A DNA stretch of 64,000 bases from Comamonadaceae bacterium (GTDB lineage Bacteria > Pseudomonadota > Gammaproteobacteria > Burkholderiales > Burkholderiaceae_C). The notes below the pieces were generated by a model. That model did not search any database. It worked only from the letters and a program-made list of their open reading frames with translations, and had not been told where the DNA came from. Shown here in pieces: positions 16,188-24,240 of the stretch (position 1 is its first letter; each line of letters begins with the position of its first letter). The DNA lies in NCBI GenBank assembly GCA_013297875.1, contig JAAFIW010000017.1, forward strand, positions 1 to 64,000, written 5' to 3'. Both the position numbers and the translations under genes were made by a program.

Positions 16188-17705
16188 TTAAAGACGTGAG
16201 AAATACTCGCGGCGCTCGAAATCGGCTTTGTCGGGTGCGGCGTCGAAGCGGGCGCATTCGGCTTGCTTCAAGGTGACCAGATAGTGGACAAAGTCTGCAC
16301 CGAACGCTTGAACCAGGGCCACATCAGCTTGCAGCGCTTGCAGGGCCTGCCGCAGGCTGGTGGGCAGCAGGCTGCCAGCAGCGTGGTTACCCGAATAGGG
16401 TGAGTGGGTGGCGGGTGGAGGTTGCAACTGGCATGCAATGCCGCTCAGCCCGGCGTGAATTTGCGAGGCGATGTACAGGTAGGGGTTGGCTGCGGGTTCG
16501 CCGATGCGGTTTTCGATGCGGGTGGCCGGGTCACCTGCGCCGCCCGCGCCGCTGGCGCTACCTAGCACGCGCAGCATCGCGCCGCGGTTGTCGCGGCCCC
16601 ACAGAGCGGCTTGCGGGGCCAGCGCGTTGGCTTGGTAGCGGCCGTAGCCGTTGACGGTGGGGGTGGCGAAGACGGCGGCACCTTGGGCGTGGGCGAGCAG
16701 GCCAGCCAGGTAGTGGCAGCCGGTTTCGGACAGGGTCTGGGCCGCGTCGTCTGGGTTGGTTGCACCTGGCGTATTTCGCACGAAGGCGTTTTCGCCCGTG
16801 TGGAGTTGAACCAACGACTGGTGCAGGTGCCACCCGCTAGACATGATGTGTGGAAACGGCGGGCGGCACATGAAGGTGGCGTGGTAGCCCGCGCGCTGCA
16901 GGGCCTGGCGCACACCATTGCGAAACAACACCATGTTGTCGGCAGCGGTCAGTGCGTCGGTCACATCAAACACGGCTTCGACCTGACTGGGGCCAAACTC
17001 CACCTCGAGAGATGCCAGCGGCAAGCCCAGCGCCTGGGCGGTGCGCTGCACGATGCGCAAAGGCTCGTCGCAGCGGTCGGTCCAGGCTTCGCTGAGCAAC
17101 TGGTAGCCGGGGTGAATCATTTGCACCTGGGGTGGCAGGCCGGGCCAGCCGGCTTGTTCAGGGTTGGTTTGCGGCGTGGCGTCGGTGATTTTGTAGATGT
17201 GAAATTCCACCTCCAGGCCGCATTGCATGCCCAGGCCGTGTTGGGCCAGTTGCTGCAAGGCTTGTTGCAGCACGTGGCGCGTGTCCAGCGTGACGGGCTG
17301 GCCGCTCAGAAAGTAGGGCTGGCATTGCAGCCACGCGGTTTGATGCGTGGAGCTCTGGGCCCACGGCAACACGCGAAAGCTGCTGGGGTCGGCCAGCATC
17401 AAGAGGTTGGTGGCACCGTGCGAAAAGCCGGGCAGGGCGTCTACGCCGCCAGCTTCAAACACCTTGAATGCGGTGCGGTCAGACGTGTCTTTGAGCAGCA
17501 GGGTGCTGACCATGCCCACGCCTTCGTGCAAGGCTTTCACCGCGGCGCTGGCCACCAGGGTTTTGCTGCGTAGCGCGCCGTGCACATCGCACCAGGCGAA
17601 GCGCACGAGCTCGATTTGCTGTGCCTGGATTTGGTCCTGGATGTGGGCGATGGCCTGGTCGCGTTCGGGGGTGGCGAGGCCGCAGCGGTGGGCGAAGGTG
17701 GTCAT
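16188..17705 (-). CDS. Glutamine-synthetase-like gamma-glutamyl ligase
   Basis: The 505-residue protein has the GS beta-grasp (ELVRFAWCDVHGALRSKTL) and catalytic domain. Metal and ATP motifs include GLEVEFHIYK, SLEVEFGPSQVEAVFD, HIMSSGWHLHQSL, VNGYGRYQANALAPQAALWGRDNR and TRIENRIGEPAANPYLY. It belongs to the GlnA-like ligases that join glutamate to amines (as in aniline, isopropylamine or polyamine catabolism) rather than to housekeeping GS; the usual adenylylation-loop context is absent. Placement between a Rieske oxygenase and a ferredoxin recalls aniline-dioxygenase clusters, where a ligase first forms a gamma-glutamyl conjugate. No glutamine amidotransferase-like partner is present. Confidence 0.87.
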   Translation of the reverse strand: MTTFAHRCGLATPERDQAIAHIQDQIQAQQIELVRFAWCDVHGALRSKTLVASAAVKALHEGVGMVSTLLLKDTSDRTAFKVFEAGGVDALPGFSHGATNLLMLADPSSFRVLPWAQSSTHQTAWLQCQPYFLSGQPVTLDTRHVLQQALQQLAQHGLGMQCGLEVEFHIYKITDATPQTNPEQAGWPGLPPQVQMIHPGYQLLSEAWTDRCDEPLRIVQRTAQALGLPLASLEVEFGPSQVEAVFDVTDALTAADNMVLFRNGVRQALQRAGYHATFMCRPPFPHIMSSGWHLHQSLVQLHTGENAFVRNTPGATNPDDAAQTLSETGCHYLAGLLAHAQGAAVFATPTVNGYGRYQANALAPQAALWGRDNRGAMLRVLGSASGAGGAGDPATRIENRIGEPAANPYLYIASQIHAGLSGIACQLQPPPATHSPYSGNHAAGSLLPTSLRQALQALQADVALVQAFGADFVHYLVTLKQAECARFDAAPDKADFERREYFSRL

Positions 17706-17731
17706 GCTTGATTTCAGGTTTCGTCGCGCAT

Positions 17732-17810
17732 GCCCTCACCCCTGCCCTCTCCCATGGGGAGAGGGAGAAACACCAGGGGGAGAGGGAGAAACACCAGGGG
17801 GAGAGGGAGG
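17732..17810. repeat. GC-rich repeat with 21-bp tandem units
   Basis: A CCCTCACCCCTGCCCTCTCCC arm is followed by about two and a half 21-bp units of AGAGGGAGAAACACCAGGGG type. The repeat lies over the 3' end of the Rieske gene and encodes its heptad tail (PSPPGVS repeated). Related CCCTCTCCC/GGGTGAGGG hairpins occur at 25431, 53245 and 58133. Confidence 0.8.
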
Positions 17811-19229
17811 AATACCGATCCACGGTGCGCCGTCGCGCTTGATCTGAGTTTGAGCCTGCCACCAGGCCTCCCAGCCATCTGCCGGGGCAATCCCATCAAC
17901 CGTATCTGGCCCGCTCATTTGCGCAGCCAGCGCGGGGTCGGCCACACCCGGTGGTGTGCCGCCTTGTTGCACGGTGTCAATCGCGGCCAGCAGCATGCGG
18001 CGGTTGGCCATGATGACTTTGTCAGTGGTGCCCAGGTGCTCGCGGGTGCGGTCGGCAATCGGGCCCATGCTTTCCACGGCCCACTGGTCGTGCACGTTGA
18101 TGTCTTCTTCACCCATTCCCAAGTAGGTTTGGCTCTGCTGCTCGGCGGCGTTGAAGCCCCAGTGGTTGTGGCGGCCGTTTTTGGGCAGGTAGTCGGGCAA
18201 GCTGATGAAACGCAGGCGCTGATTGCGCATGGCCTCTTTGTCCACCGGTGCGGCAAAGCTGGTGAAGATGGAATACCAGTAGGTGTGGGTGTCGTCCACC
18301 GGCACATGCATTTGCGTGATCGTCATGGTCTCGGACAGCGGGATCACAAAGGTGTGCGGGAAGATGGCCTGTGTGACGCGAACGTGCTTCAAAGTCTCGG
18401 TCATCGCGCGCAAGGCGGTCAGTTGCAGGCCCCAGGGCTTGGGCTCAAAGCGGATTTCGGGGCGGTGAAACTCCCGCATGATCCGCGTCATCGGCCAGTG
18501 CTGGCCTTCGATTTCTCCCGAGTTTGAGGACAGGGTGGCGCTGCGAAATTGGCGACCGGCTGCGTTGTCGCCGGTTGCATCCAGTGATTCGTCGTTAAAA
18601 AAGCGGTGCAAAAAAGAGGGGTGAACCGGGTCAATGCCCACCTCAAACGCCTGTAGCCAATTGGCGTTCCACAGCCCCTTGAAGGCAAAGGTGTGGGTGG
18701 CGGGGGCGGTGAAACAGTCAAATGCAGGAAACGGTGGCGCTATATTTTCAATAGCTGCTTGAGCAGGTTCTACCTGGGCGAGATAGCCAAACAGCACACC
18801 ACTGCATTCGACCACCGGGTAGCTGCGTTGGCGCACACGGGTGCACAGCTGGCTTCCCGCAGGCTCGCCCGGCGTCTCCAGGCAGGTGCCATCCACCGCA
18901 AACTTCCAGCCATGAAACGGGCAGCGCAAACCATCACCGTTCTGGCCAGACTCCAGCCGCCCGAATGACAAATCAGCGCCACGGTGCGGGCAGTCGCGAT
19001 CCAGCAAACCCCAGCGGCGGTGTTCATCCTTGGTTGAGCCGTCTTTGAACAACACCAGGTCTTGCCCCAGCACCCGCAGCGCCTTCACCGGCCGCTGCGC
19101 CATGCGCGGGTCTAGCGCGGGGTTGAACTCGTCAACCAGCGCCACCGGTTGCCAGTAGCGGCGCAAAAGGTCACCGCAGGGCGTGCCAGGGCCGATGCGG
19201 GTGATTTGTTCGTTTTGTTGCAATTTCAT
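17736..19229 (-). CDS. Rieske non-haem iron oxygenase, large subunit (phthalate-dioxygenase-like)
   Basis: The 497-residue protein starts MKLQQNEQITRIGPGTPCG. The Rieske cluster is in CPHRGADLSFG and CPFHGWKF. The mononuclear-iron site is in NWLQAFEVGIDPVHPSFLH. The closest class is phthalate 4,5-dioxygenase-like single-component oxygenases. It heads a five-gene operon and is divergent from a GntR/FCD regulator. Two oddities: residues encoded at 18739-18779 (AQVEPAQAAIENIA) come from an antisense 41-bp repeat, and the C-terminus ends in PSPPGVS heptads encoded by a GC-rich tandem repeat, so the original C-terminus was probably near WIGIPP or earlier. The substrate is unknown. Confidence 0.9.
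   Translation of the reverse strand: MKLQQNEQITRIGPGTPCGDLLRRYWQPVALVDEFNPALDPRMAQRPVKALRVLGQDLVLFKDGSTKDEHRRWGLLDRDCPHRGADLSFGRLESGQNGDGLRCPFHGWKFAVDGTCLETPGEPAGSQLCTRVRQRSYPVVECSGVLFGYLAQVEPAQAAIENIAPPFPAFDCFTAPATHTFAFKGLWNANWLQAFEVGIDPVHPSFLHRFFNDESLDATGDNAAGRQFRSATLSSNSGEIEGQHWPMTRIMREFHRPEIRFEPKPWGLQLTALRAMTETLKHVRVTQAIFPHTFVIPLSETMTITQMHVPVDDTHTYWYSIFTSFAAPVDKEAMRNQRLRFISLPDYLPKNGRHNHWGFNAAEQQSQTYLGMGEEDINVHDQWAVESMGPIADRTREHLGTTDKVIMANRRMLLAAIDTVQQGGTPPGVADPALAAQMSGPDTVDGIAPADGWEAWWQAQTQIKRDGAPWIGIPPSPPGVSPSPPGVSPSPHGRGQG
18739..18779 (+). repeat. 41-bp dispersed element inside the Rieske gene (antisense)
   Basis: GCTAT, seven bases, ATAGCTGCTTGAGCA, seven bases, CCTGGGC: a consensus copy. 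It is read on the opposite strand in frame 1 as AQVEPAQAAIENIA. Confidence 0.95.
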
Positions 19230-19242
19230 GAAAAAGTGTGCG

Positions 19243-19252
19243 ATGTATACAT
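19243..19252. promoter_or_regulatory. Possible GntR/FCD operator (ATGTATACAT)
   Basis: A perfect 10-bp palindrome lies between the divergent Rieske operon and the GntR gene, 14 bp upstream of the Rieske start codon. FCD-type GntR proteins commonly bind short palindromes with a GTATAC-like core. Assignment is by position and symmetry. Confidence 0.45.
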
Positions 19253-19330
19253 TGCTTGCGAAAAAGTTGGCATATTCTTTGTGTAAATTCTGCTTACAAA
19301 CAATTTGTCGTTGCATTGAGATTGTCTCGC

Positions 19331-20041
19331 ATGAGCCTGCAAAAAACCGTGTTGATTGCCCTCAGAGAGCTGTTGCTCAAAGGGGAATACCCGCCCGGTC
19401 AACGCCTGGGCGAGGTGCATCTCACCGAAAGGCTCGGTGCCTCACGCACACCCATCCGCGCGGCGCTGGCCACGCTGGCACAAGAAGGCCTGATTGAGCT
19501 GGCCAGCGGCGGCGGCTACCTGATGCGCCAGATCACGCTGAAAGAGGTGCTGGACGCGATTGCGGTGCGCGGCCACCTGGAAGGCATGGCGGCGCGCTTG
19601 GTGGCTGAAAGCGGCATATCGGCGCAACTCAACCACGACCTGGAGCAGCGCCTGGCTGATGGCGACCGCTTGCTCACGACCGGCATGGTCGGTTACGAAC
19701 GCCATGCCGAATTCATCGCCATGAACGAGCGTTTCCATGCCCTGATTCTGGCCGCCTGCAACAACAAGGCCTTGCAGCGGGCCATCGCCGCCAACGACCG
19801 GTTGCCACTGGCATCAGCAACAGCCTTGTTGCCCATGCAAGGCACGCCGGAAGACGCTTTGCAATGGACGCGTTTTGTCCACCAGCAGCACCACATGCTG
19901 GTGCAAGCCATCAAACGCGGCGAAGGCGTTCGCGCGCAGGCTTTGGCAACCGAACACGTCGAGGTGGCCAAAGAAAACATGTACAGGGCCGTTTCTTCGA
20001 ATGAACAACAGCCCGGCATGCATTTGGTGACGCGGCCCTGA
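19331..20041 (+). CDS. GntR family regulator with FCD ligand domain
   Basis: The 236-residue protein begins MSLQKTVLIALRELLLKGEYPPGQRL. Its winged helix contains GEVHLTERLGASRTPIRAALATLAQEGLI. The C-terminal all-helical FCD domain includes EVLDAIAVRGHLEGMAARLVAE, a metal-ligand-type NERFHALIL, and HQQHHMLVQAIKRGEG. It is divergent from the Rieske/ligase/ferredoxin operon and is its probable regulator, with a small organic acid as likely effector. ATG 19331 is preferred to an upstream in-frame ATG at 19238, which lies inside the promoter region and overlaps the palindrome. Confidence 0.9.
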   Translation: MSLQKTVLIALRELLLKGEYPPGQRLGEVHLTERLGASRTPIRAALATLAQEGLIELASGGGYLMRQITLKEVLDAIAVRGHLEGMAARLVAESGISAQLNHDLEQRLADGDRLLTTGMVGYERHAEFIAMNERFHALILAACNNKALQRAIAANDRLPLASATALLPMQGTPEDALQWTRFVHQQHHMLVQAIKRGEGVRAQALATEHVEVAKENMYRAVSSNEQQPGMHLVTRP

Positions 20042-20080
20042 AGCCAGGCTCGCAAGGTCGGCAGGTTTATGCTGCGCACC

Positions 20081-20722
20081 ATGAAACTGCACAACTACTT
20101 TCGCTCTTCAGCCTCCTTTCGCGTGCGCATCGCGCTGCAACTCAAAGGCCTGCCGTATGACTACCTCAGCGTGCACATTGCCAAGGGCGCGCACAAGCTG
20201 CCGGGCTATGCCGCGCTGTCGGCCGATGGGCTGGTGCCGCTCTTGGAGACCGACGACGGCCAGCACCTGAGCCAGTCGATGGCGATCATCGAATACCTGG
20301 ACGAAACCCATCCCCAGCCGCCGCTGTTGCCAGCCGATGCACTGGGTCGGGCGCAGGTGCGGGCGCTGGCGCAGTCGATTGCCTGCGAGATTCACCCGCT
20401 GAACAACCTGCGGGTGCTCAAGTACCTCACGCATGAGTTGAAGGTGGATGAAGACAGCAAAAACACCTGGTACCGCCACTGGGTGCGCAGCGGGCTGGAA
20501 AGTTTTGAGCGCCAACTGTTGCAACGACCTGCCGCCACCTACTGCTGGGGCGACACGCCCACCCTGGCCGACTGCTGCCTGGTGCCGCAAATTTTCAACG
20601 GCCAGCGCTTCAACGTGAATTTTGACGGCCTGCCGCGCACGATGGGAGCGTTTGAGGCTTGTATGAAGCACCCGGCGTTTGACGCGGCGCAGCCTTCGAA
20701 ATGTCCGGATTTCGAGGGGTGA
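20081..20722 (+). CDS. maiA: Maleylacetoacetate/maleylpyruvate isomerase (zeta-class GST)
   Basis: The protein of about 213 residues starts MKLHNYFRSSASFRVRIALQLKG, with the zeta-class glutathione motif SSAxxRVR, and continues with ADGLVPLLETDDGQHLSQSMAIIEYLDE and TYCWGDTPTLADCCLVPQIFNGQRF. The glutathione-dependent cis-trans isomerisation of maleylpyruvate to fumarylpyruvate would complete the gentisate route with the dioxygenase at 9699 and the hydrolase at 9007. Maleylacetoacetate (tyrosine pathway) is the other possible substrate. An in-frame ATG four codons upstream (20069) is an alternative start. Confidence 0.9.
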   Translation: MKLHNYFRSSASFRVRIALQLKGLPYDYLSVHIAKGAHKLPGYAALSADGLVPLLETDDGQHLSQSMAIIEYLDETHPQPPLLPADALGRAQVRALAQSIACEIHPLNNLRVLKYLTHELKVDEDSKNTWYRHWVRSGLESFERQLLQRPAATYCWGDTPTLADCCLVPQIFNGQRFNVNFDGLPRTMGAFEACMKHPAFDAAQPSKCPDFEG

Positions 20723-20791
20723 AAATGCGTTGATTGGCAAATGTGTAGCACAATGCTAGCTGTTGATAGCAACTGATAGCTAGGAGCCTAT

Positions 20792-21037
20792 ATGACCAGC
20801 GCTGCGAAAGAACAATTCAATGTCCGGGTGTCGCCAGAAATCCGGGCCCGGCTGGACGTGTATGCCGAAATGGTGGGGCAGTCCAAAGCCACCATCACCG
20901 CCAATGCCTTGAGCGACTACCTGGACTGGCGCATTCCACAGACGCAGGCTTTGAAAGAGGCGATTGCAGCGGCTGATCGGGGTGAATTTGCCAGCGACGA
21001 GGAAGTGGAAGCCTTCTTCAACGCGCATGAGGATTAA
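20792..21037 (+). CDS. parD: ParD/CopG-like ribbon-helix-helix antitoxin
   Basis: The 81-residue protein has an N-terminal ribbon-helix-helix (FNVRVSPEIRARLDVYAEMVGQSKATITANAL) and an acidic C-terminus (EFASDEEVEAFFNAHED) suited to wrap a toxin. The stop codon lies 11 bp inside the downstream toxin gene. The upstream stretch has nested TAGC/GCTA palindromes (around 20748-20784) that could be the autoregulatory operator. Confidence 0.9.
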   Translation: MTSAAKEQFNVRVSPEIRARLDVYAEMVGQSKATITANALSDYLDWRIPQTQALKEAIAAADRGEFASDEEVEAFFNAHED

Positions 21038-21302
21038 GTGGAGTGAAGATGCGCTCAGAGACATGCGGCGCATCTCTGCACACATCAGTGCTGACAATCG
21101 GGTAGCAGCCAACAAGCTGATACAGGGTTTTCGCAAAAGCGCCGAAGTGCTCAAGCAGCACCCGCTGATGGGGCGGCGAACCGAGTTTGACGATACAAGG
21201 CAACTCGTGGTGCACGCAAACTACCTGTTGAGCTATCGCGTCAGTGCCACCGAGGTCGAAATCCTGCAGGTCTGGCATGTCGCACAAAACCGCTACCACT
21301 GA
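21027..21302 (+). CDS. parE: ParE/RelE-superfamily toxin
   Basis: The 91-residue protein reads MRIKWSEDALRDMRRISAHI with the family core NPxxG-like HPLMGRRTEFDDTRQLVVHANYLLSYRV and ILQVWHVAQNRYH at the end. It overlaps its antitoxin gene by 11 bp, the standard coupled arrangement. ParE proteins poison DNA gyrase whereas RelE proteins cleave mRNA; the end motif fits the ParE/RelE fold but the target is not certain. Its 3' end overlaps the pgeF start. Confidence 0.9.
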   Translation: MRIKWSEDALRDMRRISAHISADNRVAANKLIQGFRKSAEVLKQHPLMGRRTEFDDTRQLVVHANYLLSYRVSATEVEILQVWHVAQNRYH

Positions 21303-22113
21303 AACCGTCGTGCTCGAATTGCTACAACCCCAGTGGCCCGCGCCGAACGGGGTTCGCGCCACCTTCACAACCCGCATCGGCGGCCACTCCGTCGCACCCT
21401 ATGACAGCCTGAACCTGGGCGACCATGTGGGCGACGCGCCGCAGGCCGTCAGCGCCAACCGCTCAGCGCTGGCTCAATCGATGGGCGCACGCCCGGTTTT
21501 TTTGCAACAGGTGCACGGCGTGCAGGTGGCGCACCTCGATCACAACACGCCCGATGGCACGCAGGCCGACGCCTGCATCACCACCGAACGCGCCGTGGCC
21601 TGCACCATCATGGTGGCCGACTGCCTGCCGGTGTTGTTCACCAACCGCCTGGGCAGTGTGGTGGCGGCCGCCCATGCGGGCTGGCGCGGGCTGGCTGGGG
21701 GCGTGCTAGAGGCTGTTTTTGAGCGTTTCAGCCTGTCTGCCCAGGTAAACACTGCTCAAGCAGCTACGAATTCAATAGCAAATGATGTCATCGCCTGGCT
21801 GGGCCCCTGCATTGGCCCGCAGGCGTTTGAGGTGGGTGCGGAGGTGCGTGAGGCCTTTGTGGCGCATGACGCGGCAGCGGCTGGCTTGTTTATGCCGTCG
21901 GCCCAGGCGGGCAAGTGGCTGGCCGATTTGCCGGGCCTGGCGCGTCAGCGGCTGGTGGCACTGGGGCTGAACCCGCAGACGCAGCTTTTTGGCAACGACG
22001 GCAGCGCGGCATGGTGCACCGTCAGCAACCCGTCAAGGTTCTTTTCGCACCGGCGCGACGCTGCCCGGCTCGGCGGCAGTGGCCGCATGGCCGCCTGTAT
22101 TTGGCGGGTTTGA
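21277..22113 (+). CDS. pgeF: Purine nucleoside phosphorylase PgeF (YfiH/laccase-domain protein)
   Basis: The protein of about 278 residues shows the family motifs TFTTRIGGHSVAPYDSLNLGDHVGD, FLQQVHGV, ADACITTERAVACTIMVADCLPVLF, AAAHAGWRGLAGGV and WLGPCIGPQAFEVG, which carry the His/Cys zinc site. It is a multicopper-oxidase-like or purine nucleoside phosphorylase-type housekeeping enzyme. ATG 21277 overlaps parE by 26 bp; a GTG at 21310 is an alternative. Between FSLS and DVIAWLGPC, 14 residues (AQVNTAQAATNSIA) are encoded by an antisense 41-bp repeat. Confidence 0.9.
   Translation: MSHKTATTETVVLELLQPQWPAPNGVRATFTTRIGGHSVAPYDSLNLGDHVGDAPQAVSANRSALAQSMGARPVFLQQVHGVQVAHLDHNTPDGTQADACITTERAVACTIMVADCLPVLFTNRLGSVVAAAHAGWRGLAGGVLEAVFERFSLSAQVNTAQAATNSIANDVIAWLGPCIGPQAFEVGAEVREAFVAHDAAAAGLFMPSAQAGKWLADLPGLARQRLVALGLNPQTQLFGNDGSAAWCTVSNPSRFFSHRRDAARLGGSGRMAACIWRV
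21739..21779 (-). repeat. 41-bp dispersed element inside pgeF (antisense)
   Basis: On the minus strand: GCTAT, seven bases, GTAGCTGCTTGAGCA, seven bases, CCTGGGC. The gene reads the opposite strand in frame 1 as AQVNTAQAATNSIA. Confidence 0.93.
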
Positions 22114-22341
22114 GTCTGGCGGGTTTGAGTTGCGCTGCGCCTGAAGCTCTGCAGCCTCGCGGGCCTTGATGGCGCGGCGCCTGCCGGGCGAGCCCATCAG
22201 GTAAATTACCAGCGTCACCGGCGCGACACCGTACAGAACAAAGGTCACAATCGCTCCCAACACCGTGCCATTGGAGTTGGTGCCCTCGGCTACCGCCATC
22301 ATCAGCGCCACGTAAATCCAGGCAATTGCAACCAGATACAT
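22033..22341 (-). CDS. Small membrane protein of unknown function
   Basis: The 102-residue protein has two hydrophobic segments (MYLVAIAWIYVALMMAVA and GAIVTFVLYGVAPVTLVIYLMG), then a basic stretch (GRRRAIKAREA) and a Pro/Ser-rich tail. Its 3' end overlaps the pgeF 3' end by 81 bp in convergent orientation. It is divergent from phaC, 29 bp away. The conserved-looking membrane half suggests a real gene; no function is assigned. Confidence 0.65.
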   Translation of the reverse strand: MYLVAIAWIYVALMMAVAEGTNSNGTVLGAIVTFVLYGVAPVTLVIYLMGSPGRRRAIKAREAAELQAQRNSNPPDSNPPNTGGHAATAAEPGSVAPVRKEP

Positions 22342-22370
22342 AGAAAACACCCTCGCAGGAGACAAACAAG

Positions 22371-24050
22371 ATGAACAACTACCCCGACTGGACGCAGTTG
22401 GCTCAGCAAATGCAGCAGTTTTTTGGCACCCACGGTGCACCAGCTGCGGCCATGCCCCTGGGTTTTGCGCCTGAACAGCTGTCTGAGGTGCAGGAGCGCT
22501 ACGTGAAGGAAGCCACCGAGCTGTGGAACCAAAGCCTCAAGGGTAACCCCGTTACAGCCGACAAGCGCTTTGCCAATCCTGCCTGGGCGCATAACCCAGT
22601 GGCTGCCTTTGCCGCAGCGGCTTATGCCATGAACGCACGCGCCCTGACGGGCATGGCGGAGGCCGTGCAGGCCGACGAAAAAACCCGCGCCCGCATTCGC
22701 TTTGCTACCGAGCAGCTTCTGGCCGCCACCGCCCCCAGCAACTTCATGGCGCTGAACGCCGAAGCCCAGCAAAAAGCCATTGAAACCAAGGGCGAAAGCA
22801 TTGCCAAAGGCCTGCAAAACCTGCTGCACGACATGCGCCAGGGCCATGTGTCCATGACCGATGAAAGCGTGTTTGAAGTGGGCAAAAACGTGGCTACCAC
22901 CGAGGGTGCGGTGGTGTTTGAAAACGAGTTTTTCCAACTCATCGAATACAAGCCGCTCACTGACAAGGTGCACGCGCTGCCGTTTCTCCTGGTGCCGCCG
23001 TGCATCAACAAGTTCTACATCCTGGACCTGCAGCCGGAGAACTCGCTGATCCGCTACGCGGTGGCACAAGGGCACCGCACCTTTGTGGTCAGTTGGCGAA
23101 ACCCCGATGAATCGATGGCGGAAAAAACCTGGGACGACTACATCGAGCACGCCGCCATCACCGCCATTCACACGGTGCAAGCCATCACCAAGGCCAAGCA
23201 GATCAACGCCTTGGGCTTTTGTGTGGGCGGCACCATTTTGGCCACCGCGCTGGCCGTGCTGGCCGCGCGGGGCCGCACCCGCAAGGGGGCTTCTGAGCCC
23301 CTGCCCGTTGCATCGGCCACCCTGCTCACCACTTTCCTGGATTTTTCGGATACCGGCGTGCTGGACGTGTTCATCACCGAAGAATTTGTGAAATACCGCG
23401 AAATGCAGTTGAGCCAGGGTGGCCTGCTCAAAGGCCAGGAGTTGGCCAGCACCTTCAGTTTTTTGCGGCCCAACGACCTGGTGTGGAACTACGTGGTGGG
23501 CAACTACCTGAAAGGCGAAACCCCGCCGCCGTTTGACCTCTTGTACTGGAACAGCGACGCCACCAACTTGCCCGGCCCGTTTTTCACCTGGTATCTGCGC
23601 AACACCTATTTTGAAAACAATCTGGTCAAGCCCGGCCAGACCACCGTGTGTGGCGAAAAAATCGACTTGGGTTTGCTCGATTTGCCCGTGTATCTCTACG
23701 GCTCGCGCGAAGACCACATCGTGCCCATAGGCGGCGCCTACGCGTCAGCCCAATACCTCAGCGGCCCCACACGTTTTGTCATGGGCGCATCCGGCCACAT
23801 TGCTGGCGTGATCAACCCACCCGCAAAAAACAAACGCAGCCACTGGATCGCTGCCGACGACACCCTTCCCGCCACCCACAGCGAGTGGCTGGCCAGCGCG
23901 ACGGAATACCCCGGTAGCTGGTGGACCGATTGGTCTGACTGGCTGGCAGGCCACGCCGGCAAGCTGATTGCAGCGCCCAAAACCTACGGCGGCGGGCCCT
24001 ACAAAGCCATCGAACCCGCGCCGGGGCGGTATGTGAAGGCGAAGGCTTGA
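22371..24050 (+). CDS. phaC: Class I poly(3-hydroxyalkanoate) synthase
   Basis: The 559-residue protein has the PhaC N-terminal domain and an alpha/beta hydrolase core. Its lipase-like box is GFCVGG (nucleophile C284), with the acid in YLYGSREDHIVP and the catalytic histidine in MGASGHIAGVINPP. The WxxWL-type C-terminus is present (SWWTDWSDWLAGHAG). It polymerises 3-hydroxyacyl-CoA into storage polyester at the granule surface. The length is typical of class I enzymes, which need no PhaE/PhaR partner. phaA and phaB follow on the same strand, separated by repeats. Confidence 0.97.
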   Translation: MNNYPDWTQLAQQMQQFFGTHGAPAAAMPLGFAPEQLSEVQERYVKEATELWNQSLKGNPVTADKRFANPAWAHNPVAAFAAAAYAMNARALTGMAEAVQADEKTRARIRFATEQLLAATAPSNFMALNAEAQQKAIETKGESIAKGLQNLLHDMRQGHVSMTDESVFEVGKNVATTEGAVVFENEFFQLIEYKPLTDKVHALPFLLVPPCINKFYILDLQPENSLIRYAVAQGHRTFVVSWRNPDESMAEKTWDDYIEHAAITAIHTVQAITKAKQINALGFCVGGTILATALAVLAARGRTRKGASEPLPVASATLLTTFLDFSDTGVLDVFITEEFVKYREMQLSQGGLLKGQELASTFSFLRPNDLVWNYVVGNYLKGETPPPFDLLYWNSDATNLPGPFFTWYLRNTYFENNLVKPGQTTVCGEKIDLGLLDLPVYLYGSREDHIVPIGGAYASAQYLSGPTRFVMGASGHIAGVINPPAKNKRSHWIAADDTLPATHSEWLASATEYPGSWWTDWSDWLAGHAGKLIAAPKTYGGGPYKAIEPAPGRYVKAKA

Positions 24051-24057
24051 ATTCAAT

Positions 24058-24195
24058 TTTTGAACGCAGAGGACGCAAAGGATTCGCAGAGTACGCAGAG
24101 AAAGAAAAACCGAATAGTTGCTTTGACACATCGGGTTTCTTTTTTGAATCCCTTCTGCGTCCTCTGCGCATTCTTAGCGTCCTCTGCGTTCAAAA
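24058..24195. repeat. Inverted-repeat element with TTTTGAACGCAGAGGACGC ends
   Basis: Left end TTTTTGAACGCAGAGGACGC and right end GCGTCCTCTGCGTTCAAAA are inverted copies about 140 bp apart. Internal sub-repeats of the CGCAGAGNACGCAGAG kind occur at the left and CTGCGTCCTCTGCGC at the right. The element lies between phaC and phaA and can fold into one long hairpin. No open frame is present. Confidence 0.8.
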
Positions 24196-24240
24196 TCCCC
24201 GCATTCCCACACTGATCATCAACCCCTAGGAGTCCACAAA

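Noticed and set aside
17732-17810. Tandem 21-bp units considered as a CRISPR-like array
   Set aside because: The units are contiguous without unique spacers, and no cas genes are present.
20748-20790. TAGC-rich palindromic stretch before parD, considered as a 41-bp element copy
   Set aside because: The spacing and the GCTTGAGCA and CCTGGGC parts are missing; an autoregulatory operator of the toxin-antitoxin pair is more likely.
22302-23717. Minus-strand open frame of 471 codons opposite phaC
   Set aside because: It is antisense to phaC, whose catalytic motifs are complete; the product has no recognisable features.
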